The notes below the pieces were generated by a model that made no database searches, had not been told where the DNA came from, and was given only the letters and a program-made list of their open reading frames with translations. 64,000 nucleotides of DNA from Armillaria gallica. Its lineage: Eukaryota > Basidiomycota > Agaricomycetes > Agaricales > Physalacriaceae. The translations under genes and the position numbers were made by a program. Shown here piece by piece: positions 10,520-22,808 of the stretch; within the stretch, counting starts at the first letter, position 1; the number at the start of each line of letters is the position of its first letter. The DNA is taken from the NCBI GenBank assembly GCA_037576215.1, contig JBANDB010000003.1, positions 3,162,001-3,226,000 of the forward strand, given 5' to 3'.

Positions 10520-11355
10520 GATAAACTACAGGACGGTTGTATGATCCTCTCCGCGTAACTGGTAACTGGGTTCTTTGGGCTGACCTATGTATGAGAACTT
10601 GCCCTCAAGTGTTTCTCATTTAATACGCACCGAAGCTAAATATTACAATCTTGTACGCCGATATGCCATGTGTAAGAATCCATACTCATCTTGTCAACCC
10701 AAAACATATATAATGTCGAGCTTGAACAACTGACGTCGTGATAGCCGTAATCAAAAGCTGCCCTCACAAGTTCTCGCAAGTCCTTCGATCTAAGCTCGAT
10801 ACCAATCCAAGATCGAATCGCTGACTCAATTCGTCTACCTTGCATAGCAAGATATCAAGGTTCTCGTTGTTAAATATTGGGATGGTTGTGTTGCACAAAA
10901 TTGATACTTAAATAGCTCTGCTGGCTATGCGATCAACAATAGACCCACGCAGCACTCTGACTCGACCAAGAATGCCAGTAGACTACGAGCCAGCCCTCCA
11001 ATCCAATGCGTCGACCCCAACGAGGCCGGGTACCCGTTCGGCTTCGTAGAGACTTTCTCTTTTCCTACGAGTGTCGTGCTTGGCGGTGGATTGTGGAAAC
11101 CTTTAACGCCTGTCAAAAAAGGGAATGTGGACCGGCAATTTTGGAGGGTGCAGAAAGAGAAAAAGCGGGAAAGAGATTGACGTGACGATGGCCGCACGAC
11201 TCGCCTGTGGTCATATCAAGGACTCGGACGCTTGTGGAAAAGTTCTTCTGAAAGCCATGACTATCAGATACAACTGTGTGCGACACTATTAACAAAGACG
11301 TACAACATAAAGTCATGCTCCAGAACTGGTAGCAATGAGCGCTCTGGTACGCGCT
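10520..11355. other. Spacer between DUF6534 copy D and F-box pseudogene F1
   Basis: No gene recognised. The spacer recurs, diverged, at 20033-20800 and 28565-29815, each time between a DUF6534 gene and an F-box gene in convergent order. It shares a TATCAAGGTTCTCGTTGT-type block and GACGTGACGATGGCCGC. The DUF6534/F-box pair therefore duplicated as a unit. Confidence 0.6.
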
Positions 11356-12893
11356 TCACTTCCTTTTCTTTTCCTTTAATTCCATCTCCTTCTGCTGCAA
11401 CCACCTCGGATCCGTAGAAAAAGCCAACGAATTCACAACCACACTTTCTAAACCAGGGTAGGCATCCTTCATCCTTCCCACGAAACCGAGTATTGCACTC
11501 TTCGAGCGCTTCGGCAACACTGTACGAAACCGCTTCAAATTAGGGATCAATGCCACAGCGGCAGGAACTTTGGCAGCGTCTGGCGGATGGAACGAAATCG
11601 AAAAGTCGGTGATCTCTGTGAGCAACGCTTCTGCCCTCACACCCAGCCCTCCACCGAGGGAATTTTAACGGCAGCCAGTCGGCAGCATTCAAGCCTTTGT
11701 GGCGAATACTGAAGCGATCTACTGTAGGTATTTGCGATATCAGAAGGAGCGCTTCTTGCGTTCCCAAGGTATCTTCGCCCGTGATTGTGACTGATTGAAG
11801 AACAGGGAATACCTCCGCAGTGGAGAACAGGGCGCGAAGGGTCATTGACGTACCACTGATGCGTGTCAATGACATGCAGGTCGCAGACTCCAAGGTCACT
11901 TTTGGGTGCTCCGATCCCCTAAGGCTCCTTCTGAACTGATATTGGGTTTCACGTTCCCAGATGGAGGGTCGTAATGTGTGGACGGCGCTCAAGGAACGCT
12001 GAAAAGACCGCAAAACCGAACGTGCAGTACAAGAGCGTCACGCTTTGGAGATTGCTAGAGGAGAATTCGTTGATTTTCAGAAGGACGTCTTCAGAAAGAG
12101 ACCCTAGGTCCAATGTCTCGATCGGCGATTCACCCTTCTGCGAAACGATACTACACGCATCCAAACCATGTACTGTTCTGGAAACTCAGACAGGGTAACT
12201 TTGGAGAGTTTGGCAAGGACCGGCGGACCAAACACCACGACCATGCCCGCCCCCGCCGTAGGTACATCGTAGAACCTCTGAATTAGGTTATCCATGTCGA
12301 TTGTCTTGCAACCAAGTTTGCCAAGATCCTCGAAGAAAGCGGCATGTGTTTCTGTGGGCACCTTTTGCCCAAACATCTGTCCAAAGAAAACGGAGAACCT
12401 GCCCGAAAGGAGGCCCATACGCTTGAGAGCGGGGAGAGATCGTTTGACCTCCCTCATCTCCTTGGGGAAGTAATTGGAGAACTTGCAGCGGATGATGGCC
12501 AGAGGCGGGTTGTAGATGAACGATAAGCGGAACATTCGAAAAGAGGTAAAGGGCCGACGTTGAGTGCGCTTTCCGCATTTTTTACCCACAGAGCTATTTG
12601 AAGAGCTACCACAAAACTCATAGTAGGAGACTGATCCAAAATGATATGCCATGGCAAACTCATTGAGTCGGCGGCACGTAGTAGCTAGGGTAAGGATGAT
12701 TTCGATGGTGTTGGGCAACGCCGCAAATATTTTGAGTAGGAGTCCGTTTGGCAGATCGGGTAAAGATGATGGAGGTGGCGATCGCAGCGACTCAGAGCTA
12801 CAGGCAAGCTTCTCCCACTTGCTAGGAGATTCCTGTGCAAGAGCATCACCGCAGTCTGAGGAACGTTTTCTTTTCAATGTCGGAGGGGCCATT
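11356..12893 (-). pseudogene. F-box protein pseudogene F1
   Basis: Compared with intact F3 (31375-29816), this copy starts MAPPTLKRKRSSDCGDALA at 12893 and keeps the F-box LPDLPNGLLLKIFAALPNT. It reads open to about 12175 (EQYMVWM). A deletion and frameshift follow, and the rest is split into two further frames: ESPIETLDLGSLSEDVLL around 12130-11960, and the remainder to LKEKKRK with its stop at 11356. At least three frame changes are needed, so no full-length F-box/LRR-like protein can be made. A truncated F-box-only product of about 240 residues remains possible. Confidence 0.85.
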
Positions 12894-13668
12894 TCCTCTT
12901 TAGTTGAGGCGGGCTGATGGCGGTCAAGAAGAAGTCGGAAGCGGCATCGTGTCGGCATGTATCTATCAATTTAGACTCCGTCTCTTTCCACTCCAAGTCG
13001 CTCTCTGTTTCAGTGATACCTATGTTGCCCATACGAAGGACTTGAGCTCATTTCTAGGCGTTGGACGCGCGAACGAAGTGATGTGGCTGTGTTTCCGGGA
13101 CCCCGGAGACTGGACACCCCCATCACCACCACCCCCTTGACTTTTGCCGTTCAACTTAGAGTTCTTGCCTTTCCTCGCTGTCCACTGCACGGATCGAAAC
13201 TATATACTTCTCTCCAATCCCCTTGCTAATATTGTTCTTGCATCTTCTAAAGGTATTGCTCGATTTTCCGCGCCCATCGAGGTGCTCTCTACTTCGTCTG
13301 AGTCGGGAATTGTTCTCAGCGGAGTATGACTCCATATCAACCCGCGTGACTTTTTCGCACCAACAGCATTACCGGATGCGTTGAAAGATCTGGCATTTAC
13401 TGATGACGGGAGAACTTAGCCTGTACAGATAATGCGGTTTTCCCACCGATTTTCACAAAAGAGTGTAAAAGCACGATTTTTAGAACAACAAGGTAAGAAT
13501 CGGATCAAAATCATCAAATATTCACCTCCACTGAATTGAACTGAAAAGTTTGACTCCGATGACAGCTATGATGGTTGGCATAAATTTACACATGTTGAGC
13601 ACTGGATGACTGCAATTGCCTTTCAGCTCGGTTTCAGCGATGTAATGCTGACCGGTCTGAGCGGGTTA
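12894..13668. other. Divergent spacer between F-box F1 and DUF6534 copy E
   Basis: The F1 upstream region (12894-13060) resembles 31340-31530 upstream of F3. From 13080 on it is the class I DUF6534 flank (GTGATGTGGCTGTG; GGAGTATGACTCCATA at 13320; the AATTGAACTGAAAAG block near 13536). No gene. Confidence 0.55.
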
Positions 13669-13677
13669 GTATATATT
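13669..13677 (+). promoter_or_regulatory. TATA box of DUF6534 copy E
   Basis: GTATATATT-type block 45 nt before the ATG at 13714. Confidence 0.65.
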
Positions 13678-13713
13678 ACAGATTCTTCGCCTTGAAGCAA
13701 GTCCAGACCCATC

Positions 13714-15042
13714 ATGCAGCTTGTCCCCGCGGGTTATCCTATAGCAGAACTGTAAGTCGTAATCCTGGAATCGAGCAGTGATATGTCCTAAGTCCTGTCA
13801 TTTCAGAACCGGACCTTTCGTTCGTCAAATGTACATCCAGTCTATTCAATCCCTAACACAAGAATTTAGATCGTGGGATTTCTCTTAAACTGCAGACTCT
13901 TCGGAACCCTTTCTGTGCAGCTTTGTGCGTCGCTCCGAGTCCGAGTCGTTCTCTAGCAGATGTGTTTTAATGCATTCTTGTTAGATCTATACTATCTAGC
14001 ATTTCCAAATGACAGACGATTCACGAAATATCTCGTCTATGGGATTTATGTCATCGAATCTGTGCAGACAATGTTCATTGCGCACGACATGTTCGCAAGG
14101 TTTGGGTACGGCTTCGGCGACATTGACGCCCAGACTAAAACGGATTTTAACTGGCTCACTATCCCCATCATGGGCGCCGTCGGTGCGCGGAGCGTCCGCT
14201 GCCCATTCTCTGTTACTTACTTATCATGATATCAGTTGCTTGTGTCGGGCAGGTCTTCTACGCATACCGAATCTTCGTAGTGTCAAAATCACGAATCATC
14301 CCCATGCTCGTCATTTGTGTTCGTAGCTGTGCTTTTTCTCCCGCGTAGCCAGTCCGGCCCATCGATTTACTTTACAGATATCCTTGACGAGTTCTGTGGC
14401 AGCTATAATCACGAGCGTTTACTGTTTTCAAGCAGGTAATGTTACTGAAATGAACAATCGGAAGATGTATATCACTGCTGGGGTGTGTAACTGATTGGAT
14501 GTTCCCAAGTTCGTCAGGCTGAATCATGTCCAGATTTGGTACGGAGCCTCCGCCCTATGTGATATCCTCATCGCTATCTGCATGACCTTATACGTGAGCT
14601 CTTTCTTCTCTCTCTCAGTTAGTTCTTTGATATTGATACTCCGATAGCTTATGCGCAGGACTACTAACTTTCGTCGCACCCGAATACTAGTCACCAAGAT
14701 AATACGCCTAACGATTGAAACGGGAACCGTGACAGGTATTCAATCCGCACCATCCTCCCGCCGTCAGAATATTCACACCACTTACTTTTAGCTGTTGTCG
14801 CTCTGCTCACCTTTATCTTATTCATCGCGTTCCCCCATCAGACTTTCCGCGCCGCGCCTTCTCTGGTCATGCCCAAGCTATACGCTAACGCCGTATACAT
14901 GGTCTTGAATTCCCGATTCCGCATAGTCGGTAAACGGGATACATATGAGTCTTCGATGGATATAAGCATCACAACTACGATGATAAGAAATATCACCTCT
15001 TCTCAATCCACAGAACATAAGGACAGGTGCCAGTCGTCCTAA
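13714..15042 (+). CDS. DUF6534-type 7TM membrane protein, copy E (short tail)
   Basis: Starts MQLVPAGYPIAE and splices like copy B through all nine exons with GT donors. Changes in the first helix (LLNCRLFGT instead of LLNWGLFGT) replace two residues conserved in the other copies. In the last exon a deletion after QSTEH changes the frame, and translation stops at TAA 15040-15042. The conserved end of the C-tail is lost, but all seven helices and the GKRDTYESS segment remain (G to K in the GGRD motif). It closely resembles copy A in its middle exons, so A and E are sister copies. Function unknown; possibly decaying. Confidence 0.8.
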
Positions 15043-15424
15043 TATCTAGCGAGGTATCTAATGATACTTGCGAAACGAAGGTCAGTCATGGCGCTTCATG
15101 CAGTTTATGAGAGCTGAGTTTTCCCTAGGATAGACAACGGGACGGCTGTATGAGCGTCCCCGTATAACTAAAGGCGACGGCGTGGGGACTCGCCCTTAAT
15201 CGTTGAACACACACCGATGCTGAATGTTCCTGACGCACCAATAATGACATGCGTAGGAATCTGTATTCATGTATGAACGAGGCTGAATCAAGTCGAGCTA
15301 CTAGGTAGCAGCTTGGATGGATTTAGGTCGTGACAACTTGGCAGTCAACGTATACTATGAAAGTTTGCAAGTGTATATGTACGAATATATAGCAAAGTAA
15401 TCTCTTCATTTTAATCTAAAATTC

Positions 15425-16440
15425 AGACCGTAGACTTGGGCGAATATCGTCAGTATACCTTGATCTTTGACTTTCATTGGGATCGCGCACCTTTTGAGCA
15501 TACAGTGCTGTCCAGTCTTTCGAAGCAGATACGCCTCGTTCGTTGTCGCTAGGCCATGGAGAAGGTCATTATACTCCCGTTCCGAGGATATCAGCCCAAA
15601 TACATCTGCTTTGAAGATAGGTCCGCGCATAACAGAAGCTAGGTTGTCTCTCTGCTCCAGTCCATCCGCGCCAGCCCATGCCCGTGCCCGTGTCTCGTTG
15701 TGCACAATGATAAATCCCTCTCGTCCCAATATGTCAGGGAGACGTTTCGCGACGTCCATAAGAAGACCTTTATGCGAGTACATTTTACCTAAGATGTTGC
15801 CTATCCTCTATCCTCTCAGAGTAAGGTCCCACATGTGTTGAAATTGTCGAGCCTTCAATGATTTGAACCCATCCACCCGGAGCGAGGACGCGGTGAATCT
15901 CTGACAAGGCCGCACCCCACTGCGATACCGTCAAGGCTGTGTAGAGAACACATTGGGCGACAAGAAAGTAAGAGTCGGTCCTGTGACTGAGTGGATAGAA
16001 AATTTTATGTTCCTTGAGAGTGTTTTGGGGAGGATTTTAAATTGTATATCGATAGCCGTGAGAGAAATCGACGGTGAAACTTCCTTCGCCAGTAACATAG
16101 TCCAAGATCCTGAGAGAAAGTGTAAGACGAGAGAAACGGTATGCGGGTGTAAACCCTTACCAGTTCCTGTACCTCAATCTAATATCTGGTTACCGGGCTT
16201 CAGAGTTATAGGTGCCAACACCGATTTGCCAAAGTACAGGGCGTGCCTAAGAAGGGAATGCTGCGGCACAAGTCTTCGATGCGTTATCAGAGAAAACAGA
16301 GCAGATTATCGGTTTGGCTTATCGCTGCTCTCAATAGCATCGGGGGGCAGAATATAGTGTACGTCTGGTGAAAATGGCCAAACCCTCTGCGGCTGCAGTG
16401 CTCTTCCCACAAGACGCCTCAGGGATGAAATGGGAGACGA
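15425..16440 (-). pseudogene. SAM-dependent methyltransferase relic M2
   Basis: Minus-strand relic convergent with DUF6534 copy E. It keeps YSHKGLLMDVAKRLPDILG, RAWAGADGLEQRDNLAS and RGPIFKADVFGLISSEREY, but has lost internal pieces and frame. Its start codon position reads TGTGGGAAGAGC instead of ATGGGAAGAGC. Similarity to the intact copies extends on past the gene to about 16900 (ATTTCAAGTCGATCGCCTAGG), so the 5' flank was co-duplicated. Confidence 0.75.
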
Positions 16441-16899
16441 GAACGAGAACATTTCGCGACAGAGGGCAAATTGATCCCATTATCTCTTATTTCTACGACG
16501 GAAAGGCCGGTGTAGGCGATTAACAGACTCAACGTTCGCAGGCACTGGCATCGGAGTGCAACACACGCGGATTCCGGGAGCAGGACTCGGATATGTTCAT
16601 CCTTGAGACTGTGAACATGTTTATCGTTTTATTAACTATCGCGGCGGATATATGCAGGCTTGCGTTGGATTACATCGTTGCCACGAGAAGGTGTCACCAG
16701 TTCACCAGTCAAGGGATTACCTAGCGGTCAGAACGATTGTCAGTCTATTATTTCAAGTCGATCGCCTAGGTGCTGTCCGTCAAGTTGGATGAGACCAAGT
16801 ACTTTGAAGGCCCTTGGTACATATTGGTCCTCAGCGGGGGAGCAATTCTGAAGTGACTGCATACATACGGCACAGACGAAAAGTAGAAACGTAAGATGT

Positions 16900-18530
16900 T
16901 CGGGATCAAGCCGTTACTGGGCCGTTACCTCAAGTTTCGCTTACGAAGCCAAAGGCCGCATGTGATATGATGTAATCTGAGTGTCAGGGCTTAGTAATTT
17001 AAATCATGTATTTTCTCTCGTTCCACCACCAATGCTACGCGATGTCCAATGCCTCTGCTACTTCCGACGTGTCTGACACCAACTCTATGAAGGCTTCTGA
17101 GTTCCTACAAGCAGACGGTCGATGCTAACATCGACACTGACTCTGTCATGACCACCATTCACATCAAGAAATTCAAGATGTCAACTGATGACCAAATCAA
17201 AGAAGAGTCTATGAGAGCTTGGTATTGATGCTTTCGGAGTGCTCCAGCTTTTGCCGTCTTGGCCAAAATCGTTCCCAAACGCTCTGAACGTCCGATTCAG
17301 TATTCCTCCTGGCAATGACACACTCGCGGGCCTCTTCTTCTGCTTGCCGTTTTTCAAGGGCTAAACGTGTCTGCCCCTCTTGTGCCAGTACACACACCAC
17401 CACCGCCGGGTTCATTTGAATCTGAATCTAAATCTCTCTCACCTCTGACCGCGGTCCCAACAGCACGATGTGATTGAACGGCCTCCGTTTGGTCATCTTT
17501 GGGTTTACCGAGGGTGGACCGACCCAGTTTCCTCGTGTCTGCACCGGAGAGACTCAATCCAGCTGCCAGCGACTCTCGTTTGTCCACAATCTGATTATCA
17601 CCATTCAATTCGACTTCTTTGCCTTGCTGTCGCGCGATTCGCGCTAGCTCCAAATCAGACTTTGGTCCTCGACAAGGGTGCGCTTATCACATAGGACGAT
17701 GCTCTCTGTCCGGCTGCCGGGCTAGTACGTGTTGTCGTTGACATTGTACAGCACTTTGATGACCTTCATATAGTCTCAGCATGACAATCTGCTTCGAGGA
17801 ACATGCATTCGAAATGGTGCAAAAGTTGTTTCCAAGGCCGTACACTACCGAAGCTATGAACTAAAGTGATACGATTTCTCTCAACCCTCCAATTCGAGAT
17901 CATCAGGTGAATCACTGCATTCGTGCGTTCAAAGATCCTGTCTTTGTCCTATCTATGCACGATGAGCGACATTCTTAGTCAACAGAACAAACATGTCGCG
18001 TACTTTGGTGTTGGCATAGCCAAGCTTAAACAACCCAGGGTCCAGGGACGCTATGAAAGAGCTAAGTATATTTATTGATGGGAGAAGCTGATTTTTTCAA
18101 TACAGACGTTGGATGAGAAGGAGGTTAGGCGCCGCCTCAAATAGCTCGGTGTGATGAACAATCCATCCGGAACGCTATGAAAGAGCTAAGTATGTCTGAT
18201 GATGGGAGAAGCTAACCATTCAATACAGACATCGGATGAGGAGGTTAGATGCCCCCACAAATAAGTAGGTGTGACACATGAATCTACTACAACCTTCCTT
18301 ACTTTCTTCCTGCAGCAATTTCAACTTCAACTTGATATCGATGCACCACCAGTATCTGTTCTGTTACAGCTTGGTCTGTGCTGGGGGAACAGACTCACCG
18401 TAATCAGTTGGATGGCCTTGTGTTGACCATTGATGATCATGTTCAACAGCTGGACTGCCTTTTACCTCACTTTCAGGGATGTGATACTGACCTGCCAATT
18501 GTCTTCTTTCACGTCTCACGCATGGCCGAA
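16900..18530. other. Long spacer with unrecognised coding-like remnants
   Basis: Near 17042-17110 the plus strand reads MSNASATSDVSDTNSMKASE, then shifts frame into DANIDTDSVMTTIHIKKFKM. On the minus strand, 17653-17209 holds charged, coiled-coil-like sequence in two frames (ELARIARQQGKEVELNGDNQ; ALEKRQAEEEARECVIARR). These look like fragments of dead genes; I do not recognise either. From 18050 it becomes the flank of DUF6534 copy F. Confidence 0.35.
18051..18298. repeat. Two tandem 124-bp units upstream of copy F
   Basis: CTATGAAAGAGCTAAGTAT begins at 18051 and again at 18175, followed both times by GATGGGAGAAGCT, TCAATACAGAC and GGAGGTTAG. A single unit is present upstream of copy D (about 8640). 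Confidence 0.8.
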
Positions 18531-18540
18531 TAGTATATAT
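18531..18540 (+). promoter_or_regulatory. TATA box of DUF6534 copy F
   Basis: TAGTATATAT, 57 nt before the ATG at 18589. Confidence 0.65.
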
Positions 18541-18588
18541 GCACTGATTCTTTCGCTTCGGGATCGGTAAAACAACCACAGATACACC

Positions 18589-20032
18589 ATGCAGCCCGTC
18601 CCCGCAGGTTATCCAATAGCAGAACTGTAAGTTGTAATCCTGGAATCGAGCAGTGGTATTTCCTGAATCATCTCATTTCAGGTCTGGGCCTATCGTTTGT
18701 CAAATTATGCATTCAATTTATTCAGTTCCTAACGCAAGAATTTAGATCGTAGGGTGTCTCTTGAACTGGGGACTTTTCGGGACACTCTCTGTACAACTCT
18801 GTGCGTCGCTCGGAGCCGTTCTCTAGCAAATTGCTCCTAATGCATTCTCATTAGATCTATACTTTCTGGCATTTCCGAATGACCGACGATCCACAAAATA
18901 TCTCGTCTATGGCATCTATGTCATCGAATTCATGCAGACGGTGCTTATTGCCCACGACGTGTTTGCAGCCTTCGGATATGGCTTCGGTGACATTGACGCA
19001 CTGGCTAGAATAAATTTCTTTTGGCTCACTGTCCCCATCATGGGCGCTGTTGGTATGTGGAGCATTTGTAACCCATTTTCTGCTACTTATCATGAGACCA
19101 GCTGCTTGTGTCGGGCAGGTCTTCTATGCATACCGAATCTTCATATTGTCAAAGTCACGAATCATCCCAATATTCATCATATGTGTGAGTTGTTGCTGTG
19201 CTCTTTCGCCGTAGTCGATCCGTAGCAGTCTAGCTCATCTATCTACAGGTATCATTGACCAATACTGTAGCATCCATGCTCAGAGGCATTTATGCTTTCC
19301 AAGTAGGCGACATCACTAAACTCACCAGCCGGAAGGTGCATGTCGCTGCCGGGGTGTGTACTGACTGGATCTCAAGTTCATGAGCTGAATCGTGTCTAGA
19401 TTTCGTGTGGAGCCTCCGCCCTGTGTGATTTCGTCATCGCTATCTGCATGACCTACTACGCGAGTTCTTTCTTCTCTCTCACAATCACTTCATTGAGGCT
19501 GTTACTCCGATAGCTTATGCGCAGCACTACTAATCTCCGTCCCACTCAAATACTGATCACCAAGATAATTCGCCTCACGATTGAAACAGGATCTGTGACA
19601 GGTATTCAATCTGCACCATCCGCCGTTGTCAAAATAAAAACACCGCTTAATCTTCTAGCTGTTGTCGCTCTGTTTGGCGTTGTCCTTTTGACTGTGTTCC
19701 CCCATCAAACTTCTTACATAGCTACCGGCCTGCTCGTGCCTAAGCTATATGCGAACTCTGTTTACATGGTCTTGAATTCCCGATTCCAAATTATCGGTGG
19801 ACGGGATACCTATATGTCTTCAACAGATATGAGCTTCTCAACTACGATGATAAGAGATATCGTCTCTCAATCAGCAGAAGATGACGCACGGCCTGCGGAG
19901 GGGATGCGAGGACGGGCGCCAGTGGCCGTCCTATCCAATGGGGTATTCAATGATAATCATGAAATGGGCCAAGTGAGCATCAGTCATGGTGCTTCATGTG
20001 CTTTATTAGACCTGATTTTCTCTCAAGGATAA
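18589..20032 (+). CDS. DUF6534-type 7TM membrane protein, copy F (intact)
   Basis: Nine open exons: [12 protein letters not shown], microexon [48 protein letters not shown], then [78 protein letters not shown] and a final exon ending at the TAA at 20032. Introns are GT-AG except intron 7, whose donor is GCGAGT. The tail has GGRDTYMSSTDMSFSTTMIR. It is close to copy B in the last exon ([18 protein letters not shown]). Convergent with F-box fragment F5. Confidence 0.87.
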
Positions 20033-20800
20033 ACCGCAGGACAGTTGTATGAGCCTTCCCGTGTGACTCATAGACTACATACTTTGAGCCGACACATACC
20101 GTATGGAACTCGCCCTTGATGGTTTACTACAATGTTGTGACCTTGTGCACCGATGATCTCATATAAAATTCGTACTCATAATCAGAGAAATAATGTCGAG
20201 CCCAAAAAGTGGCAGCTTGGACCGTAGTAGCAGTCTAAACTTGGCGCAAATCCAAACCCGAATGGCTAACTCAACTTGTCCGCCTTGTACAACAAGATAT
20301 CACGGTTCTCGTTGTTGAATATTGGGATGGTTGTGTCGCACAATATTGATGCGTAAGCAGCTCTGCTGGCTATGCTGTCAACAATAGACCCACGGAGCAC
20401 TCTGACTCGACCAGAAATGCCAGTAGACCCCGAGCCAGCCTTCCAGTCCACTGCGTCAAGCTTTTCGTTTCCGTCGACCCTAACGTGGTCCATCCGGATC
20501 CGTAGACTTACTCTTTTCCTGCGAGTGTCGTACTTGGCGGTGGAACCCTTTAACGTCTACCAAAGGAAGGGAATGTGAACCGGTAATGTTGGAGGGTGCA
20601 GAAAGAGAAGAAGCGAGGAAGGAATTGACGTGACGATGGCCGCGAGAAAGAGCGTTCGCCTGTTGTCATTTCAACGACTCGGACGCCATGGCAAAATTCT
20701 TCTGAAAGCCATGACTATCAGACACAACTGTATGTGACGCTATCAACAGGGACATACAACATCTCAAGAATTAACAGCATTGAGCGCTCTGGTACGCGCA
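20033..20800. other. Spacer between copy F and F-box fragment F5
   Basis: Diverged repeat of the spacers at 10520-11355 and 28565-29815, including GTGCTTCATGTGCT downstream of the stop region and GACGTGACGATGGCCGC near 20630. No gene. Confidence 0.55.
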
Positions 20801-20995
20801 TCACTTCCTTTTCTTCCCTTTCAATTCCGTCTTCTTCTTCTGCAACCACCTCAGGTGCGTAGAAAGATCAGACGAATTCACAACCATAGTATCCAAACCG
20901 GGGCAGGCGTCCTTCACCTTTCCCGCAAAACCGAGTATCGCTTCCTTCGAGCGCTTCGGCAGCGTTGTACGAAACTACTTCAAATTGGGGACTTA
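20801..20995 (-). pseudogene. F-box protein C-terminal fragment F5
   Basis: About 63 codons matching the C-terminus of F3 (RSKEAILGFAGKVKDACPG, then LQKKKTELKGKKRK and its stop at 20801). An in-frame TAG replaces an Arg codon near the left edge of the homology. Upstream of 20995 the match ends, so everything including the F-box is missing. Confidence 0.75.
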
Positions 20996-21944
20996 GCCAA
21001 GAGGGCCGATGCGAGCACGGCGGATACGAGCCCGGAATTCATGCACAACTTCCCGAAGTAACACCCCTTGACATATTATGAAGCATATATTGCATCTGTA
21101 TGTGGAAATATAATATTTCTGAAATAAATAAAAATTCGTCCTTCTTTGATGTCTGGAAGGACGTGGCTGTCATTGTCGTCGTTGGCCGTTTGCGTCCTCA
21201 TCTTTGTCCCACCCTCTTCCTCGACATCGCCCGCCTTCCAGCGCCCTCCATCCACATCCTTTTTCTCCAGCATCCTTCCTCCAGATACTCTCAGGGCCCT
21301 GCATCAGAGCATGACCGTCCCCACCGGCACCGTCGTCGTGTTGGTCGTCATCGTCGTGGCTAGTTTCGCCTTCGATAGCTCCTCCAGTGCCAAGATGGTG
21401 GCTGATATCGACTGTCTGGACGGATTACACACTGTTGTGGTGTGCGGATGTCATCTGTAGAGGTGATTGGCACCGATGTCGATGTGGGAGGTTCTGGAGG
21501 GGCTGCGATGGGGATGGGGATGGGGATGAATTCGAGGGCGTGATGGTGGTCTGCGTGGGTCGTCATCGTCGTGGGACCTACTGGTGTCGTCGTAGCCGTG
21601 GTGGATGGAGAAATAGCAGTGCTACCTCCACCAAGGGCTTACGCAGGCAGTGGAGGCAGGACTGAGGATACACGCAATCCAGGGCTCTTGGGGCCGCCGG
21701 ATGCACAAAAAGTATCTAAAGATATTAGTAAGGATCTAAATAATAAACACATACCTTTTCATGCCCACGAGAGGGCTGTTCAGTGAGCAGACACACGATT
21801 CGGCGTGGTAATGGTCGACGTCGAAGGCGGAAGTGAAGCTGTTGCCATATAAGGCCAATGTTTGTCGTTGTTGAATTCTAAGGTATAACTTAAGAACGCT
21901 CAGGGTCCTACCCACGAAATCGCTCAGAAATGGACGAATCCTCG
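20996..21944. other. G-rich and low-complexity spacer with a doubtful secreted ORF
   Basis: The plus-strand ORF 21146-21460 begins MMSGRTWLSLSSLAVCVLIF, which resembles a signal peptide, and ends after a second hydrophobic run (GTVVVLVVIVVASFAFD). No homologue is recognised and there is no coding comparison in the window, so I do not call it a gene. A GGGGAT triplet-of-hexamers run lies at about 21508-21530. Confidence 0.3.
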
Positions 21945-22808
21945 TTACCTCGGACTCGTAATCAATGCTACAGCGGCGGGAACTTCAGCAGTATCTAGAT
22001 TTTGGGATGAAATCGAAAAGTCGGTGATCTCCATAAGTAACGCTTCTGTCCTCGTCACATCCAGTCCTCTCCACCAAGGAAATTTGAACTGCGGCCATTC
22101 GGCAGTATTCCAGCCTTTGTGGCGAATACTGATGCAGTCGACTGTATGTATTTGCGATATCAAAAGGAGCGCTTCTTGAATTCCCAACTTGGTATCTTCA
22201 CCCGTGATAGTAACCGATTGAAGAATAGGGAATACCTCCGCAGTGGAGAGTAGTGCGCGAAGGGTCGTTGTTGTACCACTGATGCATGTCAATGACATGC
22301 GAGTCGCAGATTCCAAGGCGATCTTTCGGTGGTCCGATGTCCTAGGTCCCCTTCTTCCTGTAATCCGTGGTATCGGATTCCATGTTCCCAGATGGAGGGT
22401 TGTAATATGTGGGTGGAATTCAAGGAACGCTGAAAACGCCACGAAGCTGAACGAGCAGCGTAAAAGGGTCATATTTTGGAGGTTACCAAGGGGAAACTCG
22501 CTGAATTTCAGAAGGACGTCATCAGAAATGGACCCTAGATTCAACGTCTCGACGGACGACTCCTCGATAGATCGCAGTGTCCAAGCAAGGTATTGTCCTG
22601 GACACTCAGATAGGGTAACCTTTGGCCAATTCACATGTTCAAAGGAAACGGAGAACTTGCCTGAAAGCAAGCCCGTACGCTTGAGAGCGGGGAGAGATCG
22701 TTTGACCTCCCACATCTCCTTGTGACAGTGATCAGAGAATACGCAGTGGATGACGGACAGAGACCGGTCGTAGATGAACGATAAGCGGAGCATTCGGAAA
22801 GAGGTAAG
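21945..22808 (-). pseudogene. F-box protein pseudogene F2, truncated at both ends
   Basis: An open reading frame of 282 codons aligns with F3 from FRMLRLSFIYDRSLSVIHC to AALI. It lacks the F-box itself: the upstream side joins methyltransferase sequence near 22808. It also has an internal in-frame loss of about 60 codons between FSVSFEHVNWPK and VTLSECPGQ, and the last ~65 residues are gone. Leucine-rich segments (SVETLNLGSISDDVLLKFSE) are preserved. Without an F-box it could not act as an SCF adaptor. Confidence 0.8.

Noticed and set aside
21146..21460. Secreted effector-like protein
   Set aside because: The N-terminus resembles a signal peptide, but the frame is otherwise low complexity and overlaps other frames; no paralogue or splice support.
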